Assembly: GCA_032433765.1 (NCBI GenBank) | Contig: JAVIAB010000102.1 | Coordinates: 7,689,507-7,753,506, forward strand | From: Megaustenia siamemsis | Taxonomy: Eukaryota; Mollusca; Gastropoda; Stylommatophora; Ariophantidae | Direction of reading: 5' to 3' | DNA: 64,000 nt | Part shown: in pieces, positions 11,905 to 23,197 of the stretch | How the letters are laid out: every line of letters starts with the position of its first letter | Position numbering within the stretch: the stretch's first letter is position 1 | Position numbers and translations under genes: made by a program | Notes under the pieces: generated by a model | What the model was told of the DNA's origin: nothing | What the model saw: the letters and a program-made list of their open reading frames with translations, nothing else | Database searches by the model: none

Positions 11905-11976
11905 GTTTCCGCTGGGGCTTGAACCCAGGACCTTCCGCGTGTTAGGCGGATGTGATAACCGCTACACTACGGAAAC
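11905..11976 (-). tRNA. tRNA-Val (anticodon AAC)
   Basis: The minus strand folds as a complete 72-nt cloverleaf. The acceptor stem GTTTCCG pairs with CGGAAAC, and a D arm is present. The anticodon stem TCCGC/GCGGA encloses the loop CTAACAC, giving anticodon AAC. The T arm CTGGG/CCCAG encloses TTCAAGC. No intron and no encoded CCA, as expected in a eukaryote. A TTTT run lies within about 20 nt downstream, fitting Pol III termination. Every stem is paired, so this looks functional rather than a SINE head. It lies antisense in an intron of the candidate PH-like gene. Confidence 0.93.
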
Positions 11977-12390
11977 TGACAAATAACCATAACCAAATAA
12001 CCAACCAAAATAATACATGATTCTTATCGCCATCAATGAAGATGGCATTATCATGTTAACAGTGATGCTGTACTGACATTGATAGATGCAGTCTTTTTGG
12101 AAGTCATGTCTCCCTTCATCAAATTACATTTATGGAAATTATTTTACATATTTCCAAATGAGACAGTATCATAACATTAATTATTGTGATATCTCATCAT
12201 CGGTGGGTTTAATTCAACATTAACGAGAATTATACCTAAACTTTGGCTGTGATTGTATCACAACATTAATGGAAATTATATCTCATTTTTAACTGTTATT
12301 ATTTGCTAATATTCCTGGAAAATATATGTAAATGCATCAATATAGATGATGCCATATTGTAGACAGTGGTTGTCCTTGAGAAGAAACATG
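11977..12390. other. Unassigned AT-rich intronic sequence
   Basis: Loosely repeated phrases such as ATCTCATNNTNAAC and TGGAAATTAT hint at an old, decayed tandem array. No gene seen. Confidence 0.3.
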
Positions 12391-12855
12391 TATAATGTTG
12401 AATTAGAAACAAGGGTAATGTTGAATTAGAAACAAGGATAATGTTGAATTAGAAACAAGGATGATGTTGAATTAGAAACATGTATAATGTTGAATTAGAA
12501 ACAAGGATAATGTTGAATTAGAAACAAGGATAATGTTGAATTAGAAACAAGGATAATGTTGAATTAGAAACAAGGGTAATGTTGAATTAGAAACGAGTAT
12601 AATGTTGAATTAGAAATGAGGATAATGTTGAATTAGAAACGAGGGTAATGTTGAATTAGAAACGAGGATAATGTTGAATTAGAAACGAGGATAATGTTGA
12701 ATTAGAAACAAGGGTAATGTTGAATTAGAAACAAGGGTAATGTTGAATTAGAAACAAGGGTAATGTTGAATTAGAAACAAGGTTAATGTTGAATTAGAAA
12801 CAAGGGTAATGTTGAATTAGAAACAAGGGTAATGTTGAATTAGAAACAAGGATGA
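12391..12855. repeat. 23-bp minisatellite
   Basis: About 20 copies of AATGTTGAATTAGAAACAAG plus GGT/GAT, with few substitutions (CAAG/CGAG, GGT/GAT/TAT). Confidence 0.95.
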
Positions 12856-13299
12856 TATCTTAACAGTTGAGAATGATATTTCAACAGAAATGGAAATTAT
12901 ATTAAATTTGAATAAAAAGGGTTTAATGATATTAATTTCTGTGATACAGAGTAAAAGAGACTATGCACCTACAGGACTGCCAAGCACACAGTATGAAATG
13001 TTAAAATGCATTATAGAAATGTTGTTATTGATGTCATGTAATTCCAGAGCACCTTTTGTGCAGGTTTTTTTCCACATTACTCTTGCCACTGTTGTCAACG
13101 AGCAAAAACAGATGCCAGGAGTGATAGAGCTATTTGCTCCGAAAAGAAAAGATGATATGTTGGCATGTATATGACCAACTTCTACTATATGTAGTCCATA
13201 TGTGGTAGGGGATTTCAACCTGAGACTAGAATCAGAATATGCTGGCACCCCTACTACAGAGACTACAATTAGCACAGATTTGGATCTACAGTCAGTACT

Positions 13300-13362
13300 T
13301 GCAATTCTATCTATCTATTGTCCTTTCGAGCCGGAGACGGCACATAGGGCAGAACCACAATC
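13300..13362 (-). mobile_element. LINE 3'-terminal scrap
   Basis: TCTATCTATCTATTGTCCTT followed by CGAGCCGGAGACGGCACATA and GGGCAGA matches the reverse complement of the 3' ends of LINE families C and D seen elsewhere in the window (e.g. 18770 and 33060). Only the tail remains. The flanks at 12856-13300 and 13363-13585 contain nothing I can assign. Confidence 0.5.
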
Positions 13363-13587
13363 TTAAAAACAGAAACCTTGCGTGCCAAAATGTCACATAT
13401 TGCAGAGATCACTGCTTCCAAAATCTATGGCTCTGTTTCCATAACAATACTTTTTACAATGACAGCTTGTCAAGCCATCGATCAACCTCCTTAGTCGCCT
13501 CTTAACATACCATGCCCGGAAGGTCACAGTGTCACTATTCTTTACTTCCCTCATAAGGCCCCGGTAACACACGGGAATTACATTATT

Positions 13588-14080
13588 ATTAATACAATTC
13601 TAAAAGAACCATCAGTGTGTATAAACTTCATTATCTGGTAATGGACAACCTATGAGCTCACTGAAAGTGCTATGGTTTTCATTACTTACAATAGAATTTT
13701 ATTAATAGTATTCTATAAGAACCATCATGTGTATACACTTTATCATATGCTAAAAGCAATGAACCACCTATGAGCTCACCGAAAGTGCTATGGTCTTCAT
13801 TACTTACAATAGAATTTTATTAATAGTATTCTATAAGAACCATCATGTGTATACACTTTATCATATGCTAAAAGCAATGAACCACCTATGAGCTCACCGA
13901 AAGTGCTATGGTCTTCATTACTTACAATAGAATTTTATTAATAGTATTCTATAAGAACCATCATGTGTATACACTTTATCATATGCTAAAAGCAATGGAC
14001 TACCTATGAGCTCATCAAAAGTGCTACATTTGGCATTACTTACAAAAGAATTATTATTAATAGTATTCTATAAGAATCGT
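13588..14080. repeat. About 119-bp tandem repeat
   Basis: About 4 copies of a 119-120 bp unit containing ATTACTTACAATAGAATTTT, ATTAATAGTATTCTATAAGA and CACCTATGAGCTCACCGAAA. The first copy is diverged. SINE3 is inserted directly next to the last copy. Confidence 0.9.
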
Positions 14081-14418
14081 CATTATATATGTAAAGGTAA
14101 AGTACGAGGCTTGAATCGGCGTCTTAGCACGCGAGTTTCCACCCATATGTGCTCGGCCGCCTATCCAGAAATGTTTGGATACTTCTGGATAGTGTCGCTT
14201 CAAGCATCGAAACTCACGATGCGAGGTGACATTCCTCACCTTCCCAGGGTAATACCCTGGTACCCAATTCTGCCAACGGCTGGGTCAACCGTGAGGGTAT
14301 TTTTTTTTTCCAACAACGAGTACAACTCACACTGCTCCCCACGGGAATCGAACACGGGTTGTCCAAACGGGTGGTTTTCCCAACTAGGCTACCGAGGCCC
14401 CCCCCCATTATATATGTA
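14081..14418 (-). mobile_element. SINE3, tRNA-derived, with 13-bp TSD
   Basis: The body is 14094-14405, minus strand, flanked by CATTATATATGTA at 14081-14093 and 14406-14418. Its 5' end (minus strand) has an A-box-like TAGCCTAGTTGG and a B-box GTGTTCGATTCCC in tRNA spacing, as expected for an internal Pol III promoter. A T-rich run inside (TTTTTTTTT near 14300, read on +) marks an A-rich part of the element. This is the only copy I see in the window. Confidence 0.85.
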
Positions 14419-14495
14419 CATGTACATAGATGAAAGTATGACAGACCCAGTAAGCTGACGGGGACTTTTCTATTCAAATAGGTTTGCACAGGAAA

Positions 14496-15062
14496 GAAGA
14501 ATAAATCCAAATTATAAATCAATGCCGATCTAGAGCCCAGAATAAATCCAAATTATTAATCAATGCCGATCTAGAGCCCAGAATAAATCCAAATTATAAA
14601 TCAATGCCGATCTAGAGCCCAGAATAAATCCAAATTATTAATCAATGTCGATCTAGAGCCCAGAATAAATCCAATTTATAAATCAATGCCGATCTAGAGC
14701 CCAGAATAAATCCAATTTATAAATCAATGCCGATCTAGAGCCCAGAATAAATCCAAATTATTAATCAATGTCGATCTAGAGCCCAGAATAAATCCAAACT
14801 TATAAATCAATGCCGATCTAGAGCCCAGAATAAATCCAATTTATAAATCAATGCTGATCTAGAGCCCAGAATAAATCCAAATTATTAATCAATGTCGATC
14901 TAGAGCCCAGAATAAATCCAAACTTATAAATCAATGTCGATCTAGAATCCAGAATAAATCCAAACTTATAAATCAATGCCGATCTAGAACCCAGAATAAA
15001 TCCAAACTTATAAATCAATGCTGATCTAGAGCCCAGAATAAATCCAAACTTATAAATCAATA
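14496..15062. repeat. 41-bp minisatellite
   Basis: About 14 copies of AATAAATCCAAATTATAAAT plus CAATGCCGATCTAGAGCCCAG, with AAACTTATAAATC and AATTTATAAATC variants. One more partial unit (AAATCAATGCCAATCTGGCA) reappears right after the LINE at 15496. So the LINE sits inside or at the edge of the array. Confidence 0.93.
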
Positions 15063-15506
15063 TTACAAATATGTTACATCTTCTCAATATTCCTATATGG
15101 TGCAGATACATGGACATTGGACAAGAAAACAGAACAAAGAATTGAAGCCTTTCAAATGTGGATATATAGAAGAATAGGGAGAATTGGATGGAAGGAAAAG
15201 AAAACAAACGATGAAGTCTTAAAACAACTAAAAATTAAAAGAGAACTACTAAACACAATTCAAACAAGGCAAATGCGATTTTTGGGCCATGTTAGAAGAC
15301 ACAACAGCCTACTAAAAGTAATCCTGGAGGGGAAAATACAAGGTAAAAGAGGCAGACCAAGACTAACATGGACGAGTAACATCAAAAGATGGACAAATCA
15401 GCCCATGACAACCTGCACCATCAAAGCAAGAGACAGAGCAGAATGGCGCTCCATGGTAGCCAACCTTTGTTGCGGAGACGGCACTTGATGATGATGATAA
15501 ATCAAT
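15052..15506 (+). mobile_element. LINE family E, 5'-truncated, with TSD
   Basis: The body is about 15062-15496, flanked by ATAAATCAAT (15052-15061 and 15497-15506). A nearly intact 3'-terminal frame, 15117-15488, reads MDKKTEQRIEAFQMWIYRRI, then TNDEVLKQLKIKRELLN, RQMRFLGHV, LEGKIQGKRGRPRLTW and DRAEWRSMVANL. That is the end of a non-LTR reverse-transcriptase polyprotein. The tail is (GAT)n. The target was a unit of the 41-bp array. The intact frame and matching TSD suggest a young insertion. Confidence 0.9.
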
Positions 15507-15944
15507 GCCAATCTGGCACCCAGTCAATGTTGTTGTTTGTTTATCTATGCCAGATTTATATCAAAAGTGAAGTCCTGATAGACTGAATTTTGTGTAAATA
15601 TCACTTTTTCATATCTATAACACTGTGGGCTTAAGTGTCCCTCATCATACAGACAGATATTCTCCGATTTCGGAGGTGCTCTCATTTTTATCATCGAGAG
15701 TTTTGATATTTTTGGGTAGAATTTTTTCTTCTAAAATTTACACAGGCATCAGCCATTTTTGGCCAACTATTTTTTTCTTTTTTTTTTCTCTAAACTTCCA
15801 ACTGTCAAGAGTTCTTTAACATCCACAAAATGCATACAAAACATGCTTTTTGCCATTATCTGAAAGGACTAGACATCGGACCTCAATACCCAGAAATCGT
15901 GGGAGTGTAAAGCCACAAAGAAACGATAGATTCAAAGTGAAAAA

Positions 15945-16018
15945 TTCTCACTGTCTGTCAGGATTAAACCCAGGACTTTTTTTGTCTGGAGGTCAAAGTC
16001 TTACCTATTGACCACCCA
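15945..16018 (-). mobile_element. Possible tRNA-like SINE head
   Basis: The minus strand reads GGGGACTGGGTGGTCAATAG, a TAAGACTT stretch, then CCTGGGTTTAATCCTG. An A-box and B-box can be placed at tRNA spacing, but the arms do not pair cleanly and no TSD was found. Confidence 0.35.
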
Positions 16019-16184
16019 GTCCCCAAAGAATATTGTAAATACTAAAATGGATATCATCAACCTTTTCTGGTGCTAAGTTGAATCAGTCGATGTCTACTTT
16101 ATTAGGAAACAGCAGGAAGGAACACTGATGAATGCCACTCCTGAAGAGGGGCCCAGACTACTGAATGCTTTCTTCTGTCATGCA

Positions 16185-17790
16185 ACAACAAGCCTGGCCC
16201 AACAACATAAACATACAACAACTTTGCTGAACTTGGACGTCAAACCTGGACCAATGACATAAATATACAACAACCATGCTGAACTTGGATGTCAAACCTG
16301 GACCAATGACATAAACATACAACAACCATGCTAAACTTTGATGTCAAACCTGGACCAATGACATAAACATACAACAACCATGCTGAACTTTGATGTCAAA
16401 CCTGGACCAATGACATAAACATACAACAACCATGCTAAACTTTGATGTCAAACCTGGACCAATGACATAAACATACAACAACCATGTTGAACTTTGATGT
16501 CAAACCTGGACCAATGACATAAACATACAACAACCATGCTGAACTTGGACGTCAAACCTGGACCAATGACATAAATATACAACAACCATGCTAAACTTGG
16601 ACGTCAAACCTGGACCAATGACATAAATATACAACAACCATGCTGAACTTGGACGTCAAACCTGGACCAATGACATAAATATACAACAACCATGCTAAAC
16701 TTGGACGTCAAACCTGGACCAATGACATAAACATACAACAACCATGCTAAACTTTGATGTCAAACCTGGACCAATGACATAAACATACAACAACCATGTT
16801 GAACTTTGATGTCAAACCTGGACCAATGACATAAACATACAACAACCATGTTGAACTTTGATGTCAAACCTGGACCAATGACATAAATATACAACAACCA
16901 TGCTAAACTTGGACGTCAAACCTGGACCAATGACATAAACATACAACAACCATGCTGAACTCGGACATCAAGCCTGGCCCAACAACATAAACATACAACA
17001 AATTTGCTGAACTTGGACGTCAAGCCTGGACCAATGTGCATAAATATACAACAACTTTGCTGAACTTGGACGTCAAACCTGGACCAACGACATAGACATA
17101 CAACAAATTTGCTGAACTTGGATGTCAAACCTGGACCAATGTGCATAAATATACAACTTTGCTGAACTTGGACGTCAAGCCTGGACCAATGTGCATAAAT
17201 ATACAACAACTTTGCTGAACTTGGACATCAAGTCTGGCCCAATGTGCATAAATATACAACAACTTTGCTGAACTTGGACGTCAAACCCGGACCAATGTGC
17301 ATAAATATACAACAACTTTGCTGAACTTGGATGTCAAGCCTGGTCCAACAACATAAACATACAACAACTTTGCTGAACTTGGACATCACACCTGGTCCAA
17401 CAACATAAACATACAACAAATTTGCTGAACTTGGACGTCAAGCCTGGACCAATGTGCATAAATATACAACAACTTTGCTGAACTTGGACGTCAAGCCTGG
17501 CCCAACAACATAAACATACCACAACTTTGCTGAATTTGGACATCAAGCCTGGCCCAACAACATAAACATATAACAACTTTGCTGAACTTGGACATCAAGC
17601 CTGACTCAATGACATAAATGTACAACAACTTTGCTGAACTTGGACATCAAGCCTGGCCCAACAACATAAACATACAACAACTTTGCTGAACTTGGACTTC
17701 AAGCCTGGCTCTATGCCATAAACGTACAACAACTTTGCTGAACTTGGACATCAAGACTGGCTTGGTGACATAAACATACAAACAAAATTG
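16185..17790. repeat. 52-bp satellite
   Basis: About 30 copies of a 52-bp unit built from GCTGAACTTGGACGTCAAAC, CTGGACCAATGACATAAA and ATACAACAACC. The left part has ACCAATGACATAAA. The right part has CCCAACAACATAAA and CAATGTGCATAAA variants, i.e. at least two subfamilies. The spacing rotates the frame (52 is not a multiple of 3), so only short chance frames exist. A G10 run follows at about 17791. Confidence 0.95.
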
Positions 17791-17915
17791 GGGGGGGGGG
17801 TGTTTAAAATGAAGGCCTGGAGAGGAATGTGAACTTCATTTTTGTGACAGGGGAAAAGACATAGCACTACCATAAGATTTTCAATCACAGAAAGAGAGAG
17901 AGAGAAAAGATTGAG

Positions 17916-18020
17916 TTAACATGGCCATCTGTTGTACAACCTGTATTGTTGAGCTGCTGATGTTGCAGCCAGTACAGCACTCTCAATGGCCTGCTTCAGG
18001 CTGTGTTCATGATACCATAA
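17916..18020 (-). CDS. Tentative minus-strand terminal exon
   Basis: On the minus strand an acceptor ACAATTTATAACTTCCAG is followed by an open frame that reads LWYHEHSLKQAIESAVLAAT, continues SAAQQYRLYNRWPC and stops (TAA, 17916-17918). The composition looks protein-like (helix-forming, balanced), and phase 0 entry fits the splice site. No poly(A) signal was found within 110 bp downstream and no partner exon was identified. It may be an old repeat-derived frame. Confidence 0.3.
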   Translation of the reverse strand, partial: LWYHEHSLKQAIESAVLAATSAAQQYRLYNRWPC

Positions 18021-18044
18021 CTGGAAGTTATAAATTGTACGAGT

Positions 18045-18150
18045 GGCAGTGTTCCCTAGCGTTTGGTTTTTCGTGGCAAGGCGCTGTGCCACTGAGTACG
18101 GGTTCGATCCTGCCATGGTCCATATTTTTTTCTGTTGTTGATTATTTGTC
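18045..18150 (+). mobile_element. Possible tRNA-derived SINE fragment
   Basis: CCCTAGCGTTTGGTTTTTCG and later GAGTACGGGTTCGATCCTGC give an A-box-like and a very good B-box sequence at tRNA spacing, followed by a T-rich stretch. No TSD or second copy was seen. Confidence 0.45.
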
Positions 18151-18199
18151 ATTTTTTCCGAGTGCTGTAAACATACCTCTTCCTCTGAATTGATTCACC

Positions 18200-18805
18200 T
18201 ACCTGGGCAGCAAAATGTCCAGAGGTAGATAGATAACATCAGAAATCATGACATGCATCACACTAGTATCAAATGCTTTCAATGAACTCACAAAAGTCTG
18301 GAGATCCCATCCAAAGATCTTAGTAAATGAACAAAACTTAAAACTGTTCAACTCCTGTGTGATACCATTGCGAACATATGAATGTGAAAGTTGGAAATCC
18401 ATCCAGACTTTAGATTGGAAATTAAATGTCTTAAAAAGCAATTGTCCACCTAAGATCCTAAAAAATAAGCTGGAAAGAATACATTTCAAATGAACGTATA
18501 AGAGACAAATCAAAACAAGAATATGTGTCGAGCTTTATAAAAAGATGGTGTGGAAATACTTTGGTCATATGCTGAGAATGAATGAAGAAAGACTTCACCA
18601 TCAGGCATTCATGTGGGAACTATCTGGTAAAAGAAGACAAATCAGACAAAGAGAACCGATACGCAGAAAAATTACTAGATAAGACTTAACCATGGGACTA
18701 AGAAACAACCAAGACTTACAAGAAGTAGCAGGATATCTTTAATCGTGGAGAACAACGACTTTTGCCCTATGTGCCATTTTCAGCCTGAGAGGAAAATAAA
18801 TGAAC
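18200..18805 (+). mobile_element. LINE family D 3'-end relic
   Basis: Frames encode LFNSCVIPLRTYECESWKSI and QTLDWKLNVLK (18340-18440). A WKYFGHMLRMNEERLHHQAF-like stretch and SGKRRQIRQREPIRRKI follow after frame breaks. The 3' end TTTGCCCTATGTGCCATTTT CAGCCTGAGAGGAAA is shared (inverted) with 33058-33240, and an AAATAAATGAA tail follows. Confidence 0.7.
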
Positions 18806-18894
18806 ACCATATTCCTTATATACCTGCTCAGACGTGGACGGAATCTTTATATTTTATTATAGTCTTAATAGACAGTTGCTTCTAAAGTTTGTAT

Positions 18895-19690
18895 ATTGTT
18901 TTTAGACAGTAGACTTCATTGTGTACATGTCTCTAGACAGTAGACTTCATTGTGTACATGTCTCTAGACAGTAGACTTCATTGTGTACATGGCTCTAGAC
19001 AGTAGACTTCATTGTGTACATGTCTCTAGACAGTAGACTTCATTGTGTACATGTCTCTAGACAGTAGACTTCATTGTGTACATGTCTCTGGACGGTCCGC
19101 TTCATTGTGTACATGTCTCTAGATGGTCTGCTTCATTATGTACATGGCTCTAGACAGTAGACTTCATTGTGTACATGTCTCTGGACAGTAGACTTCATTG
19201 TGTACATGTCTCTAGATGGTCTGCTTCATTGTGTACATGTCTCTAGATGGTCTGCTTCATTATGTACATGGCTCTAGGCAGTAGACTTCATTGTGTACAT
19301 GTCTCTGGACAGTAGATTTCATTGTGTACATGTCTCTGGACAGTACACTTCATTGTGTACATGTCTCTAGACAGTAGACTTCATTGTGTACATGGCTCTA
19401 GACAGTAGACTTCATTGTGTACATGGCTCTAGACAGTAGACTTCATTGTGTACATGGCTCTAGATAGTAGACTTCATTGTGTACATGTCTCTAGACAGTA
19501 AACTTCATTGTACATGTTTCTAGACAGTCGACCTCATTGTGTACATGTCTCTAGACAGTCGGCCTCATTGTGTACATATCTCTAAACAGTCAGCCTCATT
19601 ATGTACATGGCTCTAGACTGTCGGCTTCATCCTGTACATGCTTCTAGACGATTGGCTTCATAGTGTACACATCTCTAGATATTCAATTAT
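18895..19690. repeat. 31-bp minisatellite, decaying rightwards
   Basis: About 25 copies of CTCTAGACAGTAGACTTCAT plus TGTGTACATGT. From 19500 to about 20030 the units become progressively diverged, but TGTACAT still recurs about every 30-40 bp. The array therefore has a sharp left edge and a gradient on the right. Confidence 0.92.
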
Positions 19691-20070
19691 TAAGTGTGTA
19701 CATGATCTTTAGTCAATCAACTCAGTTGTATACATTATCTGAGTCAGTCAACTGCATTAAGTGTGTACATAATGTTAATTATTTTGACAATTGTGTACAT
19801 GGTCTTTAATCAGTCACCTCCCATGTGTACATAATCACTAGTGAATTTCACCGTGTGTGTATTTGATATCCTGTGACTTATTTTCCATGCAGTATGTACA
19901 TAATCCTTTGCCAGTTTATTTCCAGCATGTACATAATCTTTATTGAATTCGCTCCCTTCATGTACAAGTTTTATTTCAGACAAATTGTCTCCATGTACAT
20001 AATTTTTACTCAGCTCACTTTTAAGTGTGTGATATTAATAGACAATGTGTCTTTTATTAATTACAATTTT

Positions 20071-20347
20071 TAGCAGATCTGGGTAGCCTCGATAGCTCAG
20101 TGGTTAGTGAACTGGACTACAAAGGACAAGAGGTAGGGTTCGATCCCAACCGACGGCTTCCAGTTCACCCAGCTTTTAATGGGTTCAGGATTTTTTTTCT
20201 GGGAAAGTAAAGCGGCACGGGCGTAATACCGACCACATTACCACAAAAATCATGTGCCGAAGGTCTGTAAAATTTATGGTCACTAACACCATATTCCCTA
20301 TACACCACTTGGCATGACGGGGGTACTTTACTTTTTTAGCAAATCTG
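20071..20347 (+). mobile_element. SINE1, tRNA-derived, full copy with TSD
   Basis: The body is 20082-20336, flanked by TAGCAGATCTG / TAGCAAATCTG (20071-20081, 20337-20347; one mismatch). The head GCCTCGATAGCTCAGTGGTT and the GGTTCGATCCC B-box form a tRNA-like Pol III promoter. The body ends CACTTGGCATGACGGGGGTA CTTTACTTTTTT. Other copies: 29780-30040, 30642-30884, 43320-43580 (all minus) and a 3' piece at 55343-55414. Confidence 0.92.
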
Positions 20348-20384
20348 TCCCTATCATAATTTGAATCATTCTTAAACCAAATCA

Positions 20385-20745
20385 TTTTGTTGTTATTGTT
20401 ATGGATCCAGAAGCCTGTGAGCTGATGCCCTATGGCCCAATGCCATGTCATGATATCTGCAGGTATTTCCGAGTTCCCTTGTGGTTCCCTACAAGGTGTT
20501 CCATTTATCAGGTCTTTGAGGAAGTAGAGTTGCTCTGATGTCAATGAGCTATGGACGGTCAAAAAGGTGATGTTCTATTGTTTCATGTGGGTGCTCACAG
20601 AGTGGACATGCTGAAGTTTGGTTTTGTTGTATTCAATTGAGGTGGTTATTAGATGGTGCATGACCATCGTTGTATTCTATTGATGTGGTTGTTCATTGGT
20701 ACATGACCAGTTCTCAGTCTGAAGATGACGATTTGGTCTCCTCTT
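20385..20745 (-). mobile_element. RNase H-type LINE C-terminal relic (zinc knuckle)
   Basis: Minus-strand frames give DQIVIFRLRTGHVPMNNHIN and then SACPLCEHPHETIEHHLFD, a CxxC...HxxxH-like zinc-binding end found after the RNase H domain of I/Jockey-superfamily LINEs. Further on, NTCRYHDMALGHRASAHRLL is typical of the very end of such polyproteins. Stops and frameshifts are present, so it is not functional. Confidence 0.7.
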
Positions 20746-21064
20746 TTTAGACCAAATCCTTTTGTGTACATAATTAGTTTATTAAAACTCTGAGTATTGT
20801 ATATTTTTTTTTTCCTCATTGATTACCATAAAGATAAATTTTTAATTATATGGCCTAAACGTACTTAATTTGTTTGTTTTTTCTCACTTACTTACCTCTA
20901 TCTCTATTGCTTTCATTGCTGATGGAATGTAGAGTTAATTGTTAATCGTAAGATCATCATCACTGCATGTGAAACAGTCTTTATGTGCTTGAATCTTGTC
21001 TGCAGCTAATCCTGCAGTGTCAAGTGATTGGGAACACTGGTTCTATGTTGATTAGCCAGTCTTC

Positions 21065-21376
21065 TTAACTCTTTCTGTACGGAAGCTTTTTATCAACGCA
21101 ACGGAAGATATCTCAAAGACAACATTTTTCATGGTTTTAAGAATCAATCTACATATTTATTTTTATCTAAAATAATACATATTATATAGGAATTTTTAGA
21201 TAATTGAACAAGGTATTAGATTTCACCAATACCAGGATGATACAAGACTTGTAAAAGGAATATGGTTTGATGACATTTCACACTAATCAACTTGAGAGTG
21301 ATGCACTATGCGGCATAACGTACATGGCCGAAATCGGCTTGACGCACAGTGTGGCGAAATGTATGGAAAGAGTTAA
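21065..21376. mobile_element. TTAA-flanked MITE (piggyBac-like), copy 1
   Basis: The body is 21069-21372, bounded by TTAA on both sides. The ends are inverted repeats: CTCTTTCTGTAC at the left against GTATGGAAAGAG at the right. The interior aligns end to end with the inverted copy at 43153-43696. No coding capacity. TTAA target sites are the hallmark of piggyBac-superfamily elements, hence the assignment. Confidence 0.8.
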
Positions 21377-21596
21377 AGCTGAGTATTTCAGATTAATGTA
21401 GTGTAATTTGTCTTGTGCGTGATACTTATGCTGGGTGTCTGATATTTCTCTAATACATCAACTTCAGAGTCTACTTTTTTGTTTTTTTTTATATTCACAC
21501 AACTCTTCATTGTCTACCCTTGTTAAGTAGTGTCAATGTGTTGAGTTGTGAGTAACCACAAACTGTAATATTTAACACATTTCAACCCAAAATGTC

Positions 21597-21655
21597 TACT
21601 TCATATACTTGTCTACTTCATATACTTGTCTACTTCATATACTTGTCTACTTCAA
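21597..21655. repeat. 17-bp short tandem repeat
   Basis: About 3.5 copies of TGTCTACTTCATATACT. Confidence 0.85.
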
Positions 21656-21689
21656 CAGGACAATTTTGATCTAAGTGACCTTTTCTCTT

Positions 21690-21815
21690 TGACCCATACT
21701 GATTACCAGACTTGTTAGTCTGTTTCCAGGTAGGCTAATAGGATCTTAATCAATTCTGGTTTACCGATCCTCATGAAAAAAGTCAGCTATGGTCCCTAAT
21801 TGCGTCCAGCCCAGG
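21690..21815 (+). repeat. Dispersed repeat R, partial copy
   Basis: TTAGTCTGTTTCCAGGTAGG ... GGTTTACCGATCCTCATG ... GTCAGCTATGGTC resembles 26380-26480 and 55250-55340. It is diverged and of unknown class. Confidence 0.5.
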
Positions 21816-21889
21816 CACTAAAGGGCATCAACAAAATCCACCATTTACTTTTCTCCCATTGCCCATAAGTGAGAAGATGATGCTATTTA

Positions 21890-23197
21890 ATGAAAAAGTG
21901 TTTTCCCATTGTTAGAGTGCTAACCCTTTTTTAGAGTGCTATCTTATAATGAAGTGTTTTCTCATTGTTAGAGTGCTAACCCTTTTTTAGAGTGCTATCT
22001 TATAATGAAGTGTTTTCTCATTGTTAGAGTGCTAACCCTTTTTTAGAGTGATATCTTATAATGAAGTGTTTTCTCATTGTTAGAGTGCTAACCCTTTTTA
22101 GAGTGATATCTTATAATGAAGTGTTTTCCCATTGTTAGAGTGCTAACCCTTTTTTAGAGTGATATCTTATAATGAAGTGTTTTCCCATTGTTAGAGTGCT
22201 AACCCTTTTTTAGAGTGATATCTTATAATGAAGTGTTTTCTCATTGTTAGAGTGCTAACCCTTTTTTAGAGTGATATCTTATAATGAAGTGTTTTCCCAT
22301 TGTTAGAGTGCTAACCCTTTTTTAGAGTGATATCTTATAATGAAGTGTTTTCCCATTGTTAGAGTGCTAACCCTTTTTTAGAGTGATATCTTATAATGAA
22401 GTGTTTTCCCATTGTTAGAGTGCTAACCCTTTTTTAGAGTGATATCTTATAATGAAGTGTTTTCCCATTGTTAGAGTGCTAACCCTTTTTTAGAGTGATA
22501 TCTTATAATGAAGTGTTTTCTCATTGTTAGAATGCTAACCCTTTTTTAGAGTGATATCTTATAATGAAGTGTTTTCTCATTGTTAGAGTGCTAACCCTTT
22601 TTTAGAGTGCTATCTTATAATGAAGTGTTTTCCCATTGTTAGAGTGCTAACCCTTTTTTAGAGTGATATCTTATAATGAAGTGTTTTCCCATTGTTAGAG
22701 TGCTAACCCTTTTTTAGAGTGATATCTTATAATGAAGTGTTTTCTCATTGTTAGAGTGCTAACCCTTTTTTAGAGTGATATCTTATAATGAAGTGTTTTC
22801 CCATTGTTAGAGTGCTAACCCTTTTTTAGAGTGATATCTTATAATGAAGTGTTTTCCCATTGTTAGAGTGCTAACCCTTTTTTAGAGTGATATCTTATAA
22901 TGAAGTGTTTTCTCATTGTTAGAGTGCTAACCCTTTTTTAGAGTGCTATCTTATAATGAAGTGTTTTCCCATTGTTAGAGTGCTAACCCTTTTTTAGAGT
23001 GCTATCTTATAATAAAGTGTTTTCCCATTGTTAGAGTGCTAACCCTTTTTTAGAGTGCTATCTTATAATAAAGTGTTCCCATTGTTAGAGTGCTAACCCT
23101 TTTTTAGAGTGATATCTTATAATGAAGTGTTTTCCCATTGTTAGAGTGCTAACCCTTTTTTAGAGTGCTATCTTATAATGAAGTGTTTTCCCAGTGT
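21890..23197. repeat. 56-bp satellite
   Basis: About 23 copies of TGTTTTCCCATTGTTAGAGT, GCTAACCCTTTTTTAGAGTG and ATATCTTATAATGAAG, highly homogeneous. CCC/CTC and GATATC/GCTATC variants are interleaved along the array. The following 23198-23680 has two short degenerate units and then nothing I can assign. Confidence 0.96.

Noticed and set aside
20185..20562. 125-codon minus-strand frame
   Set aside because: It runs across SINE1 into the end of a LINE relic in a frame unrelated to either.
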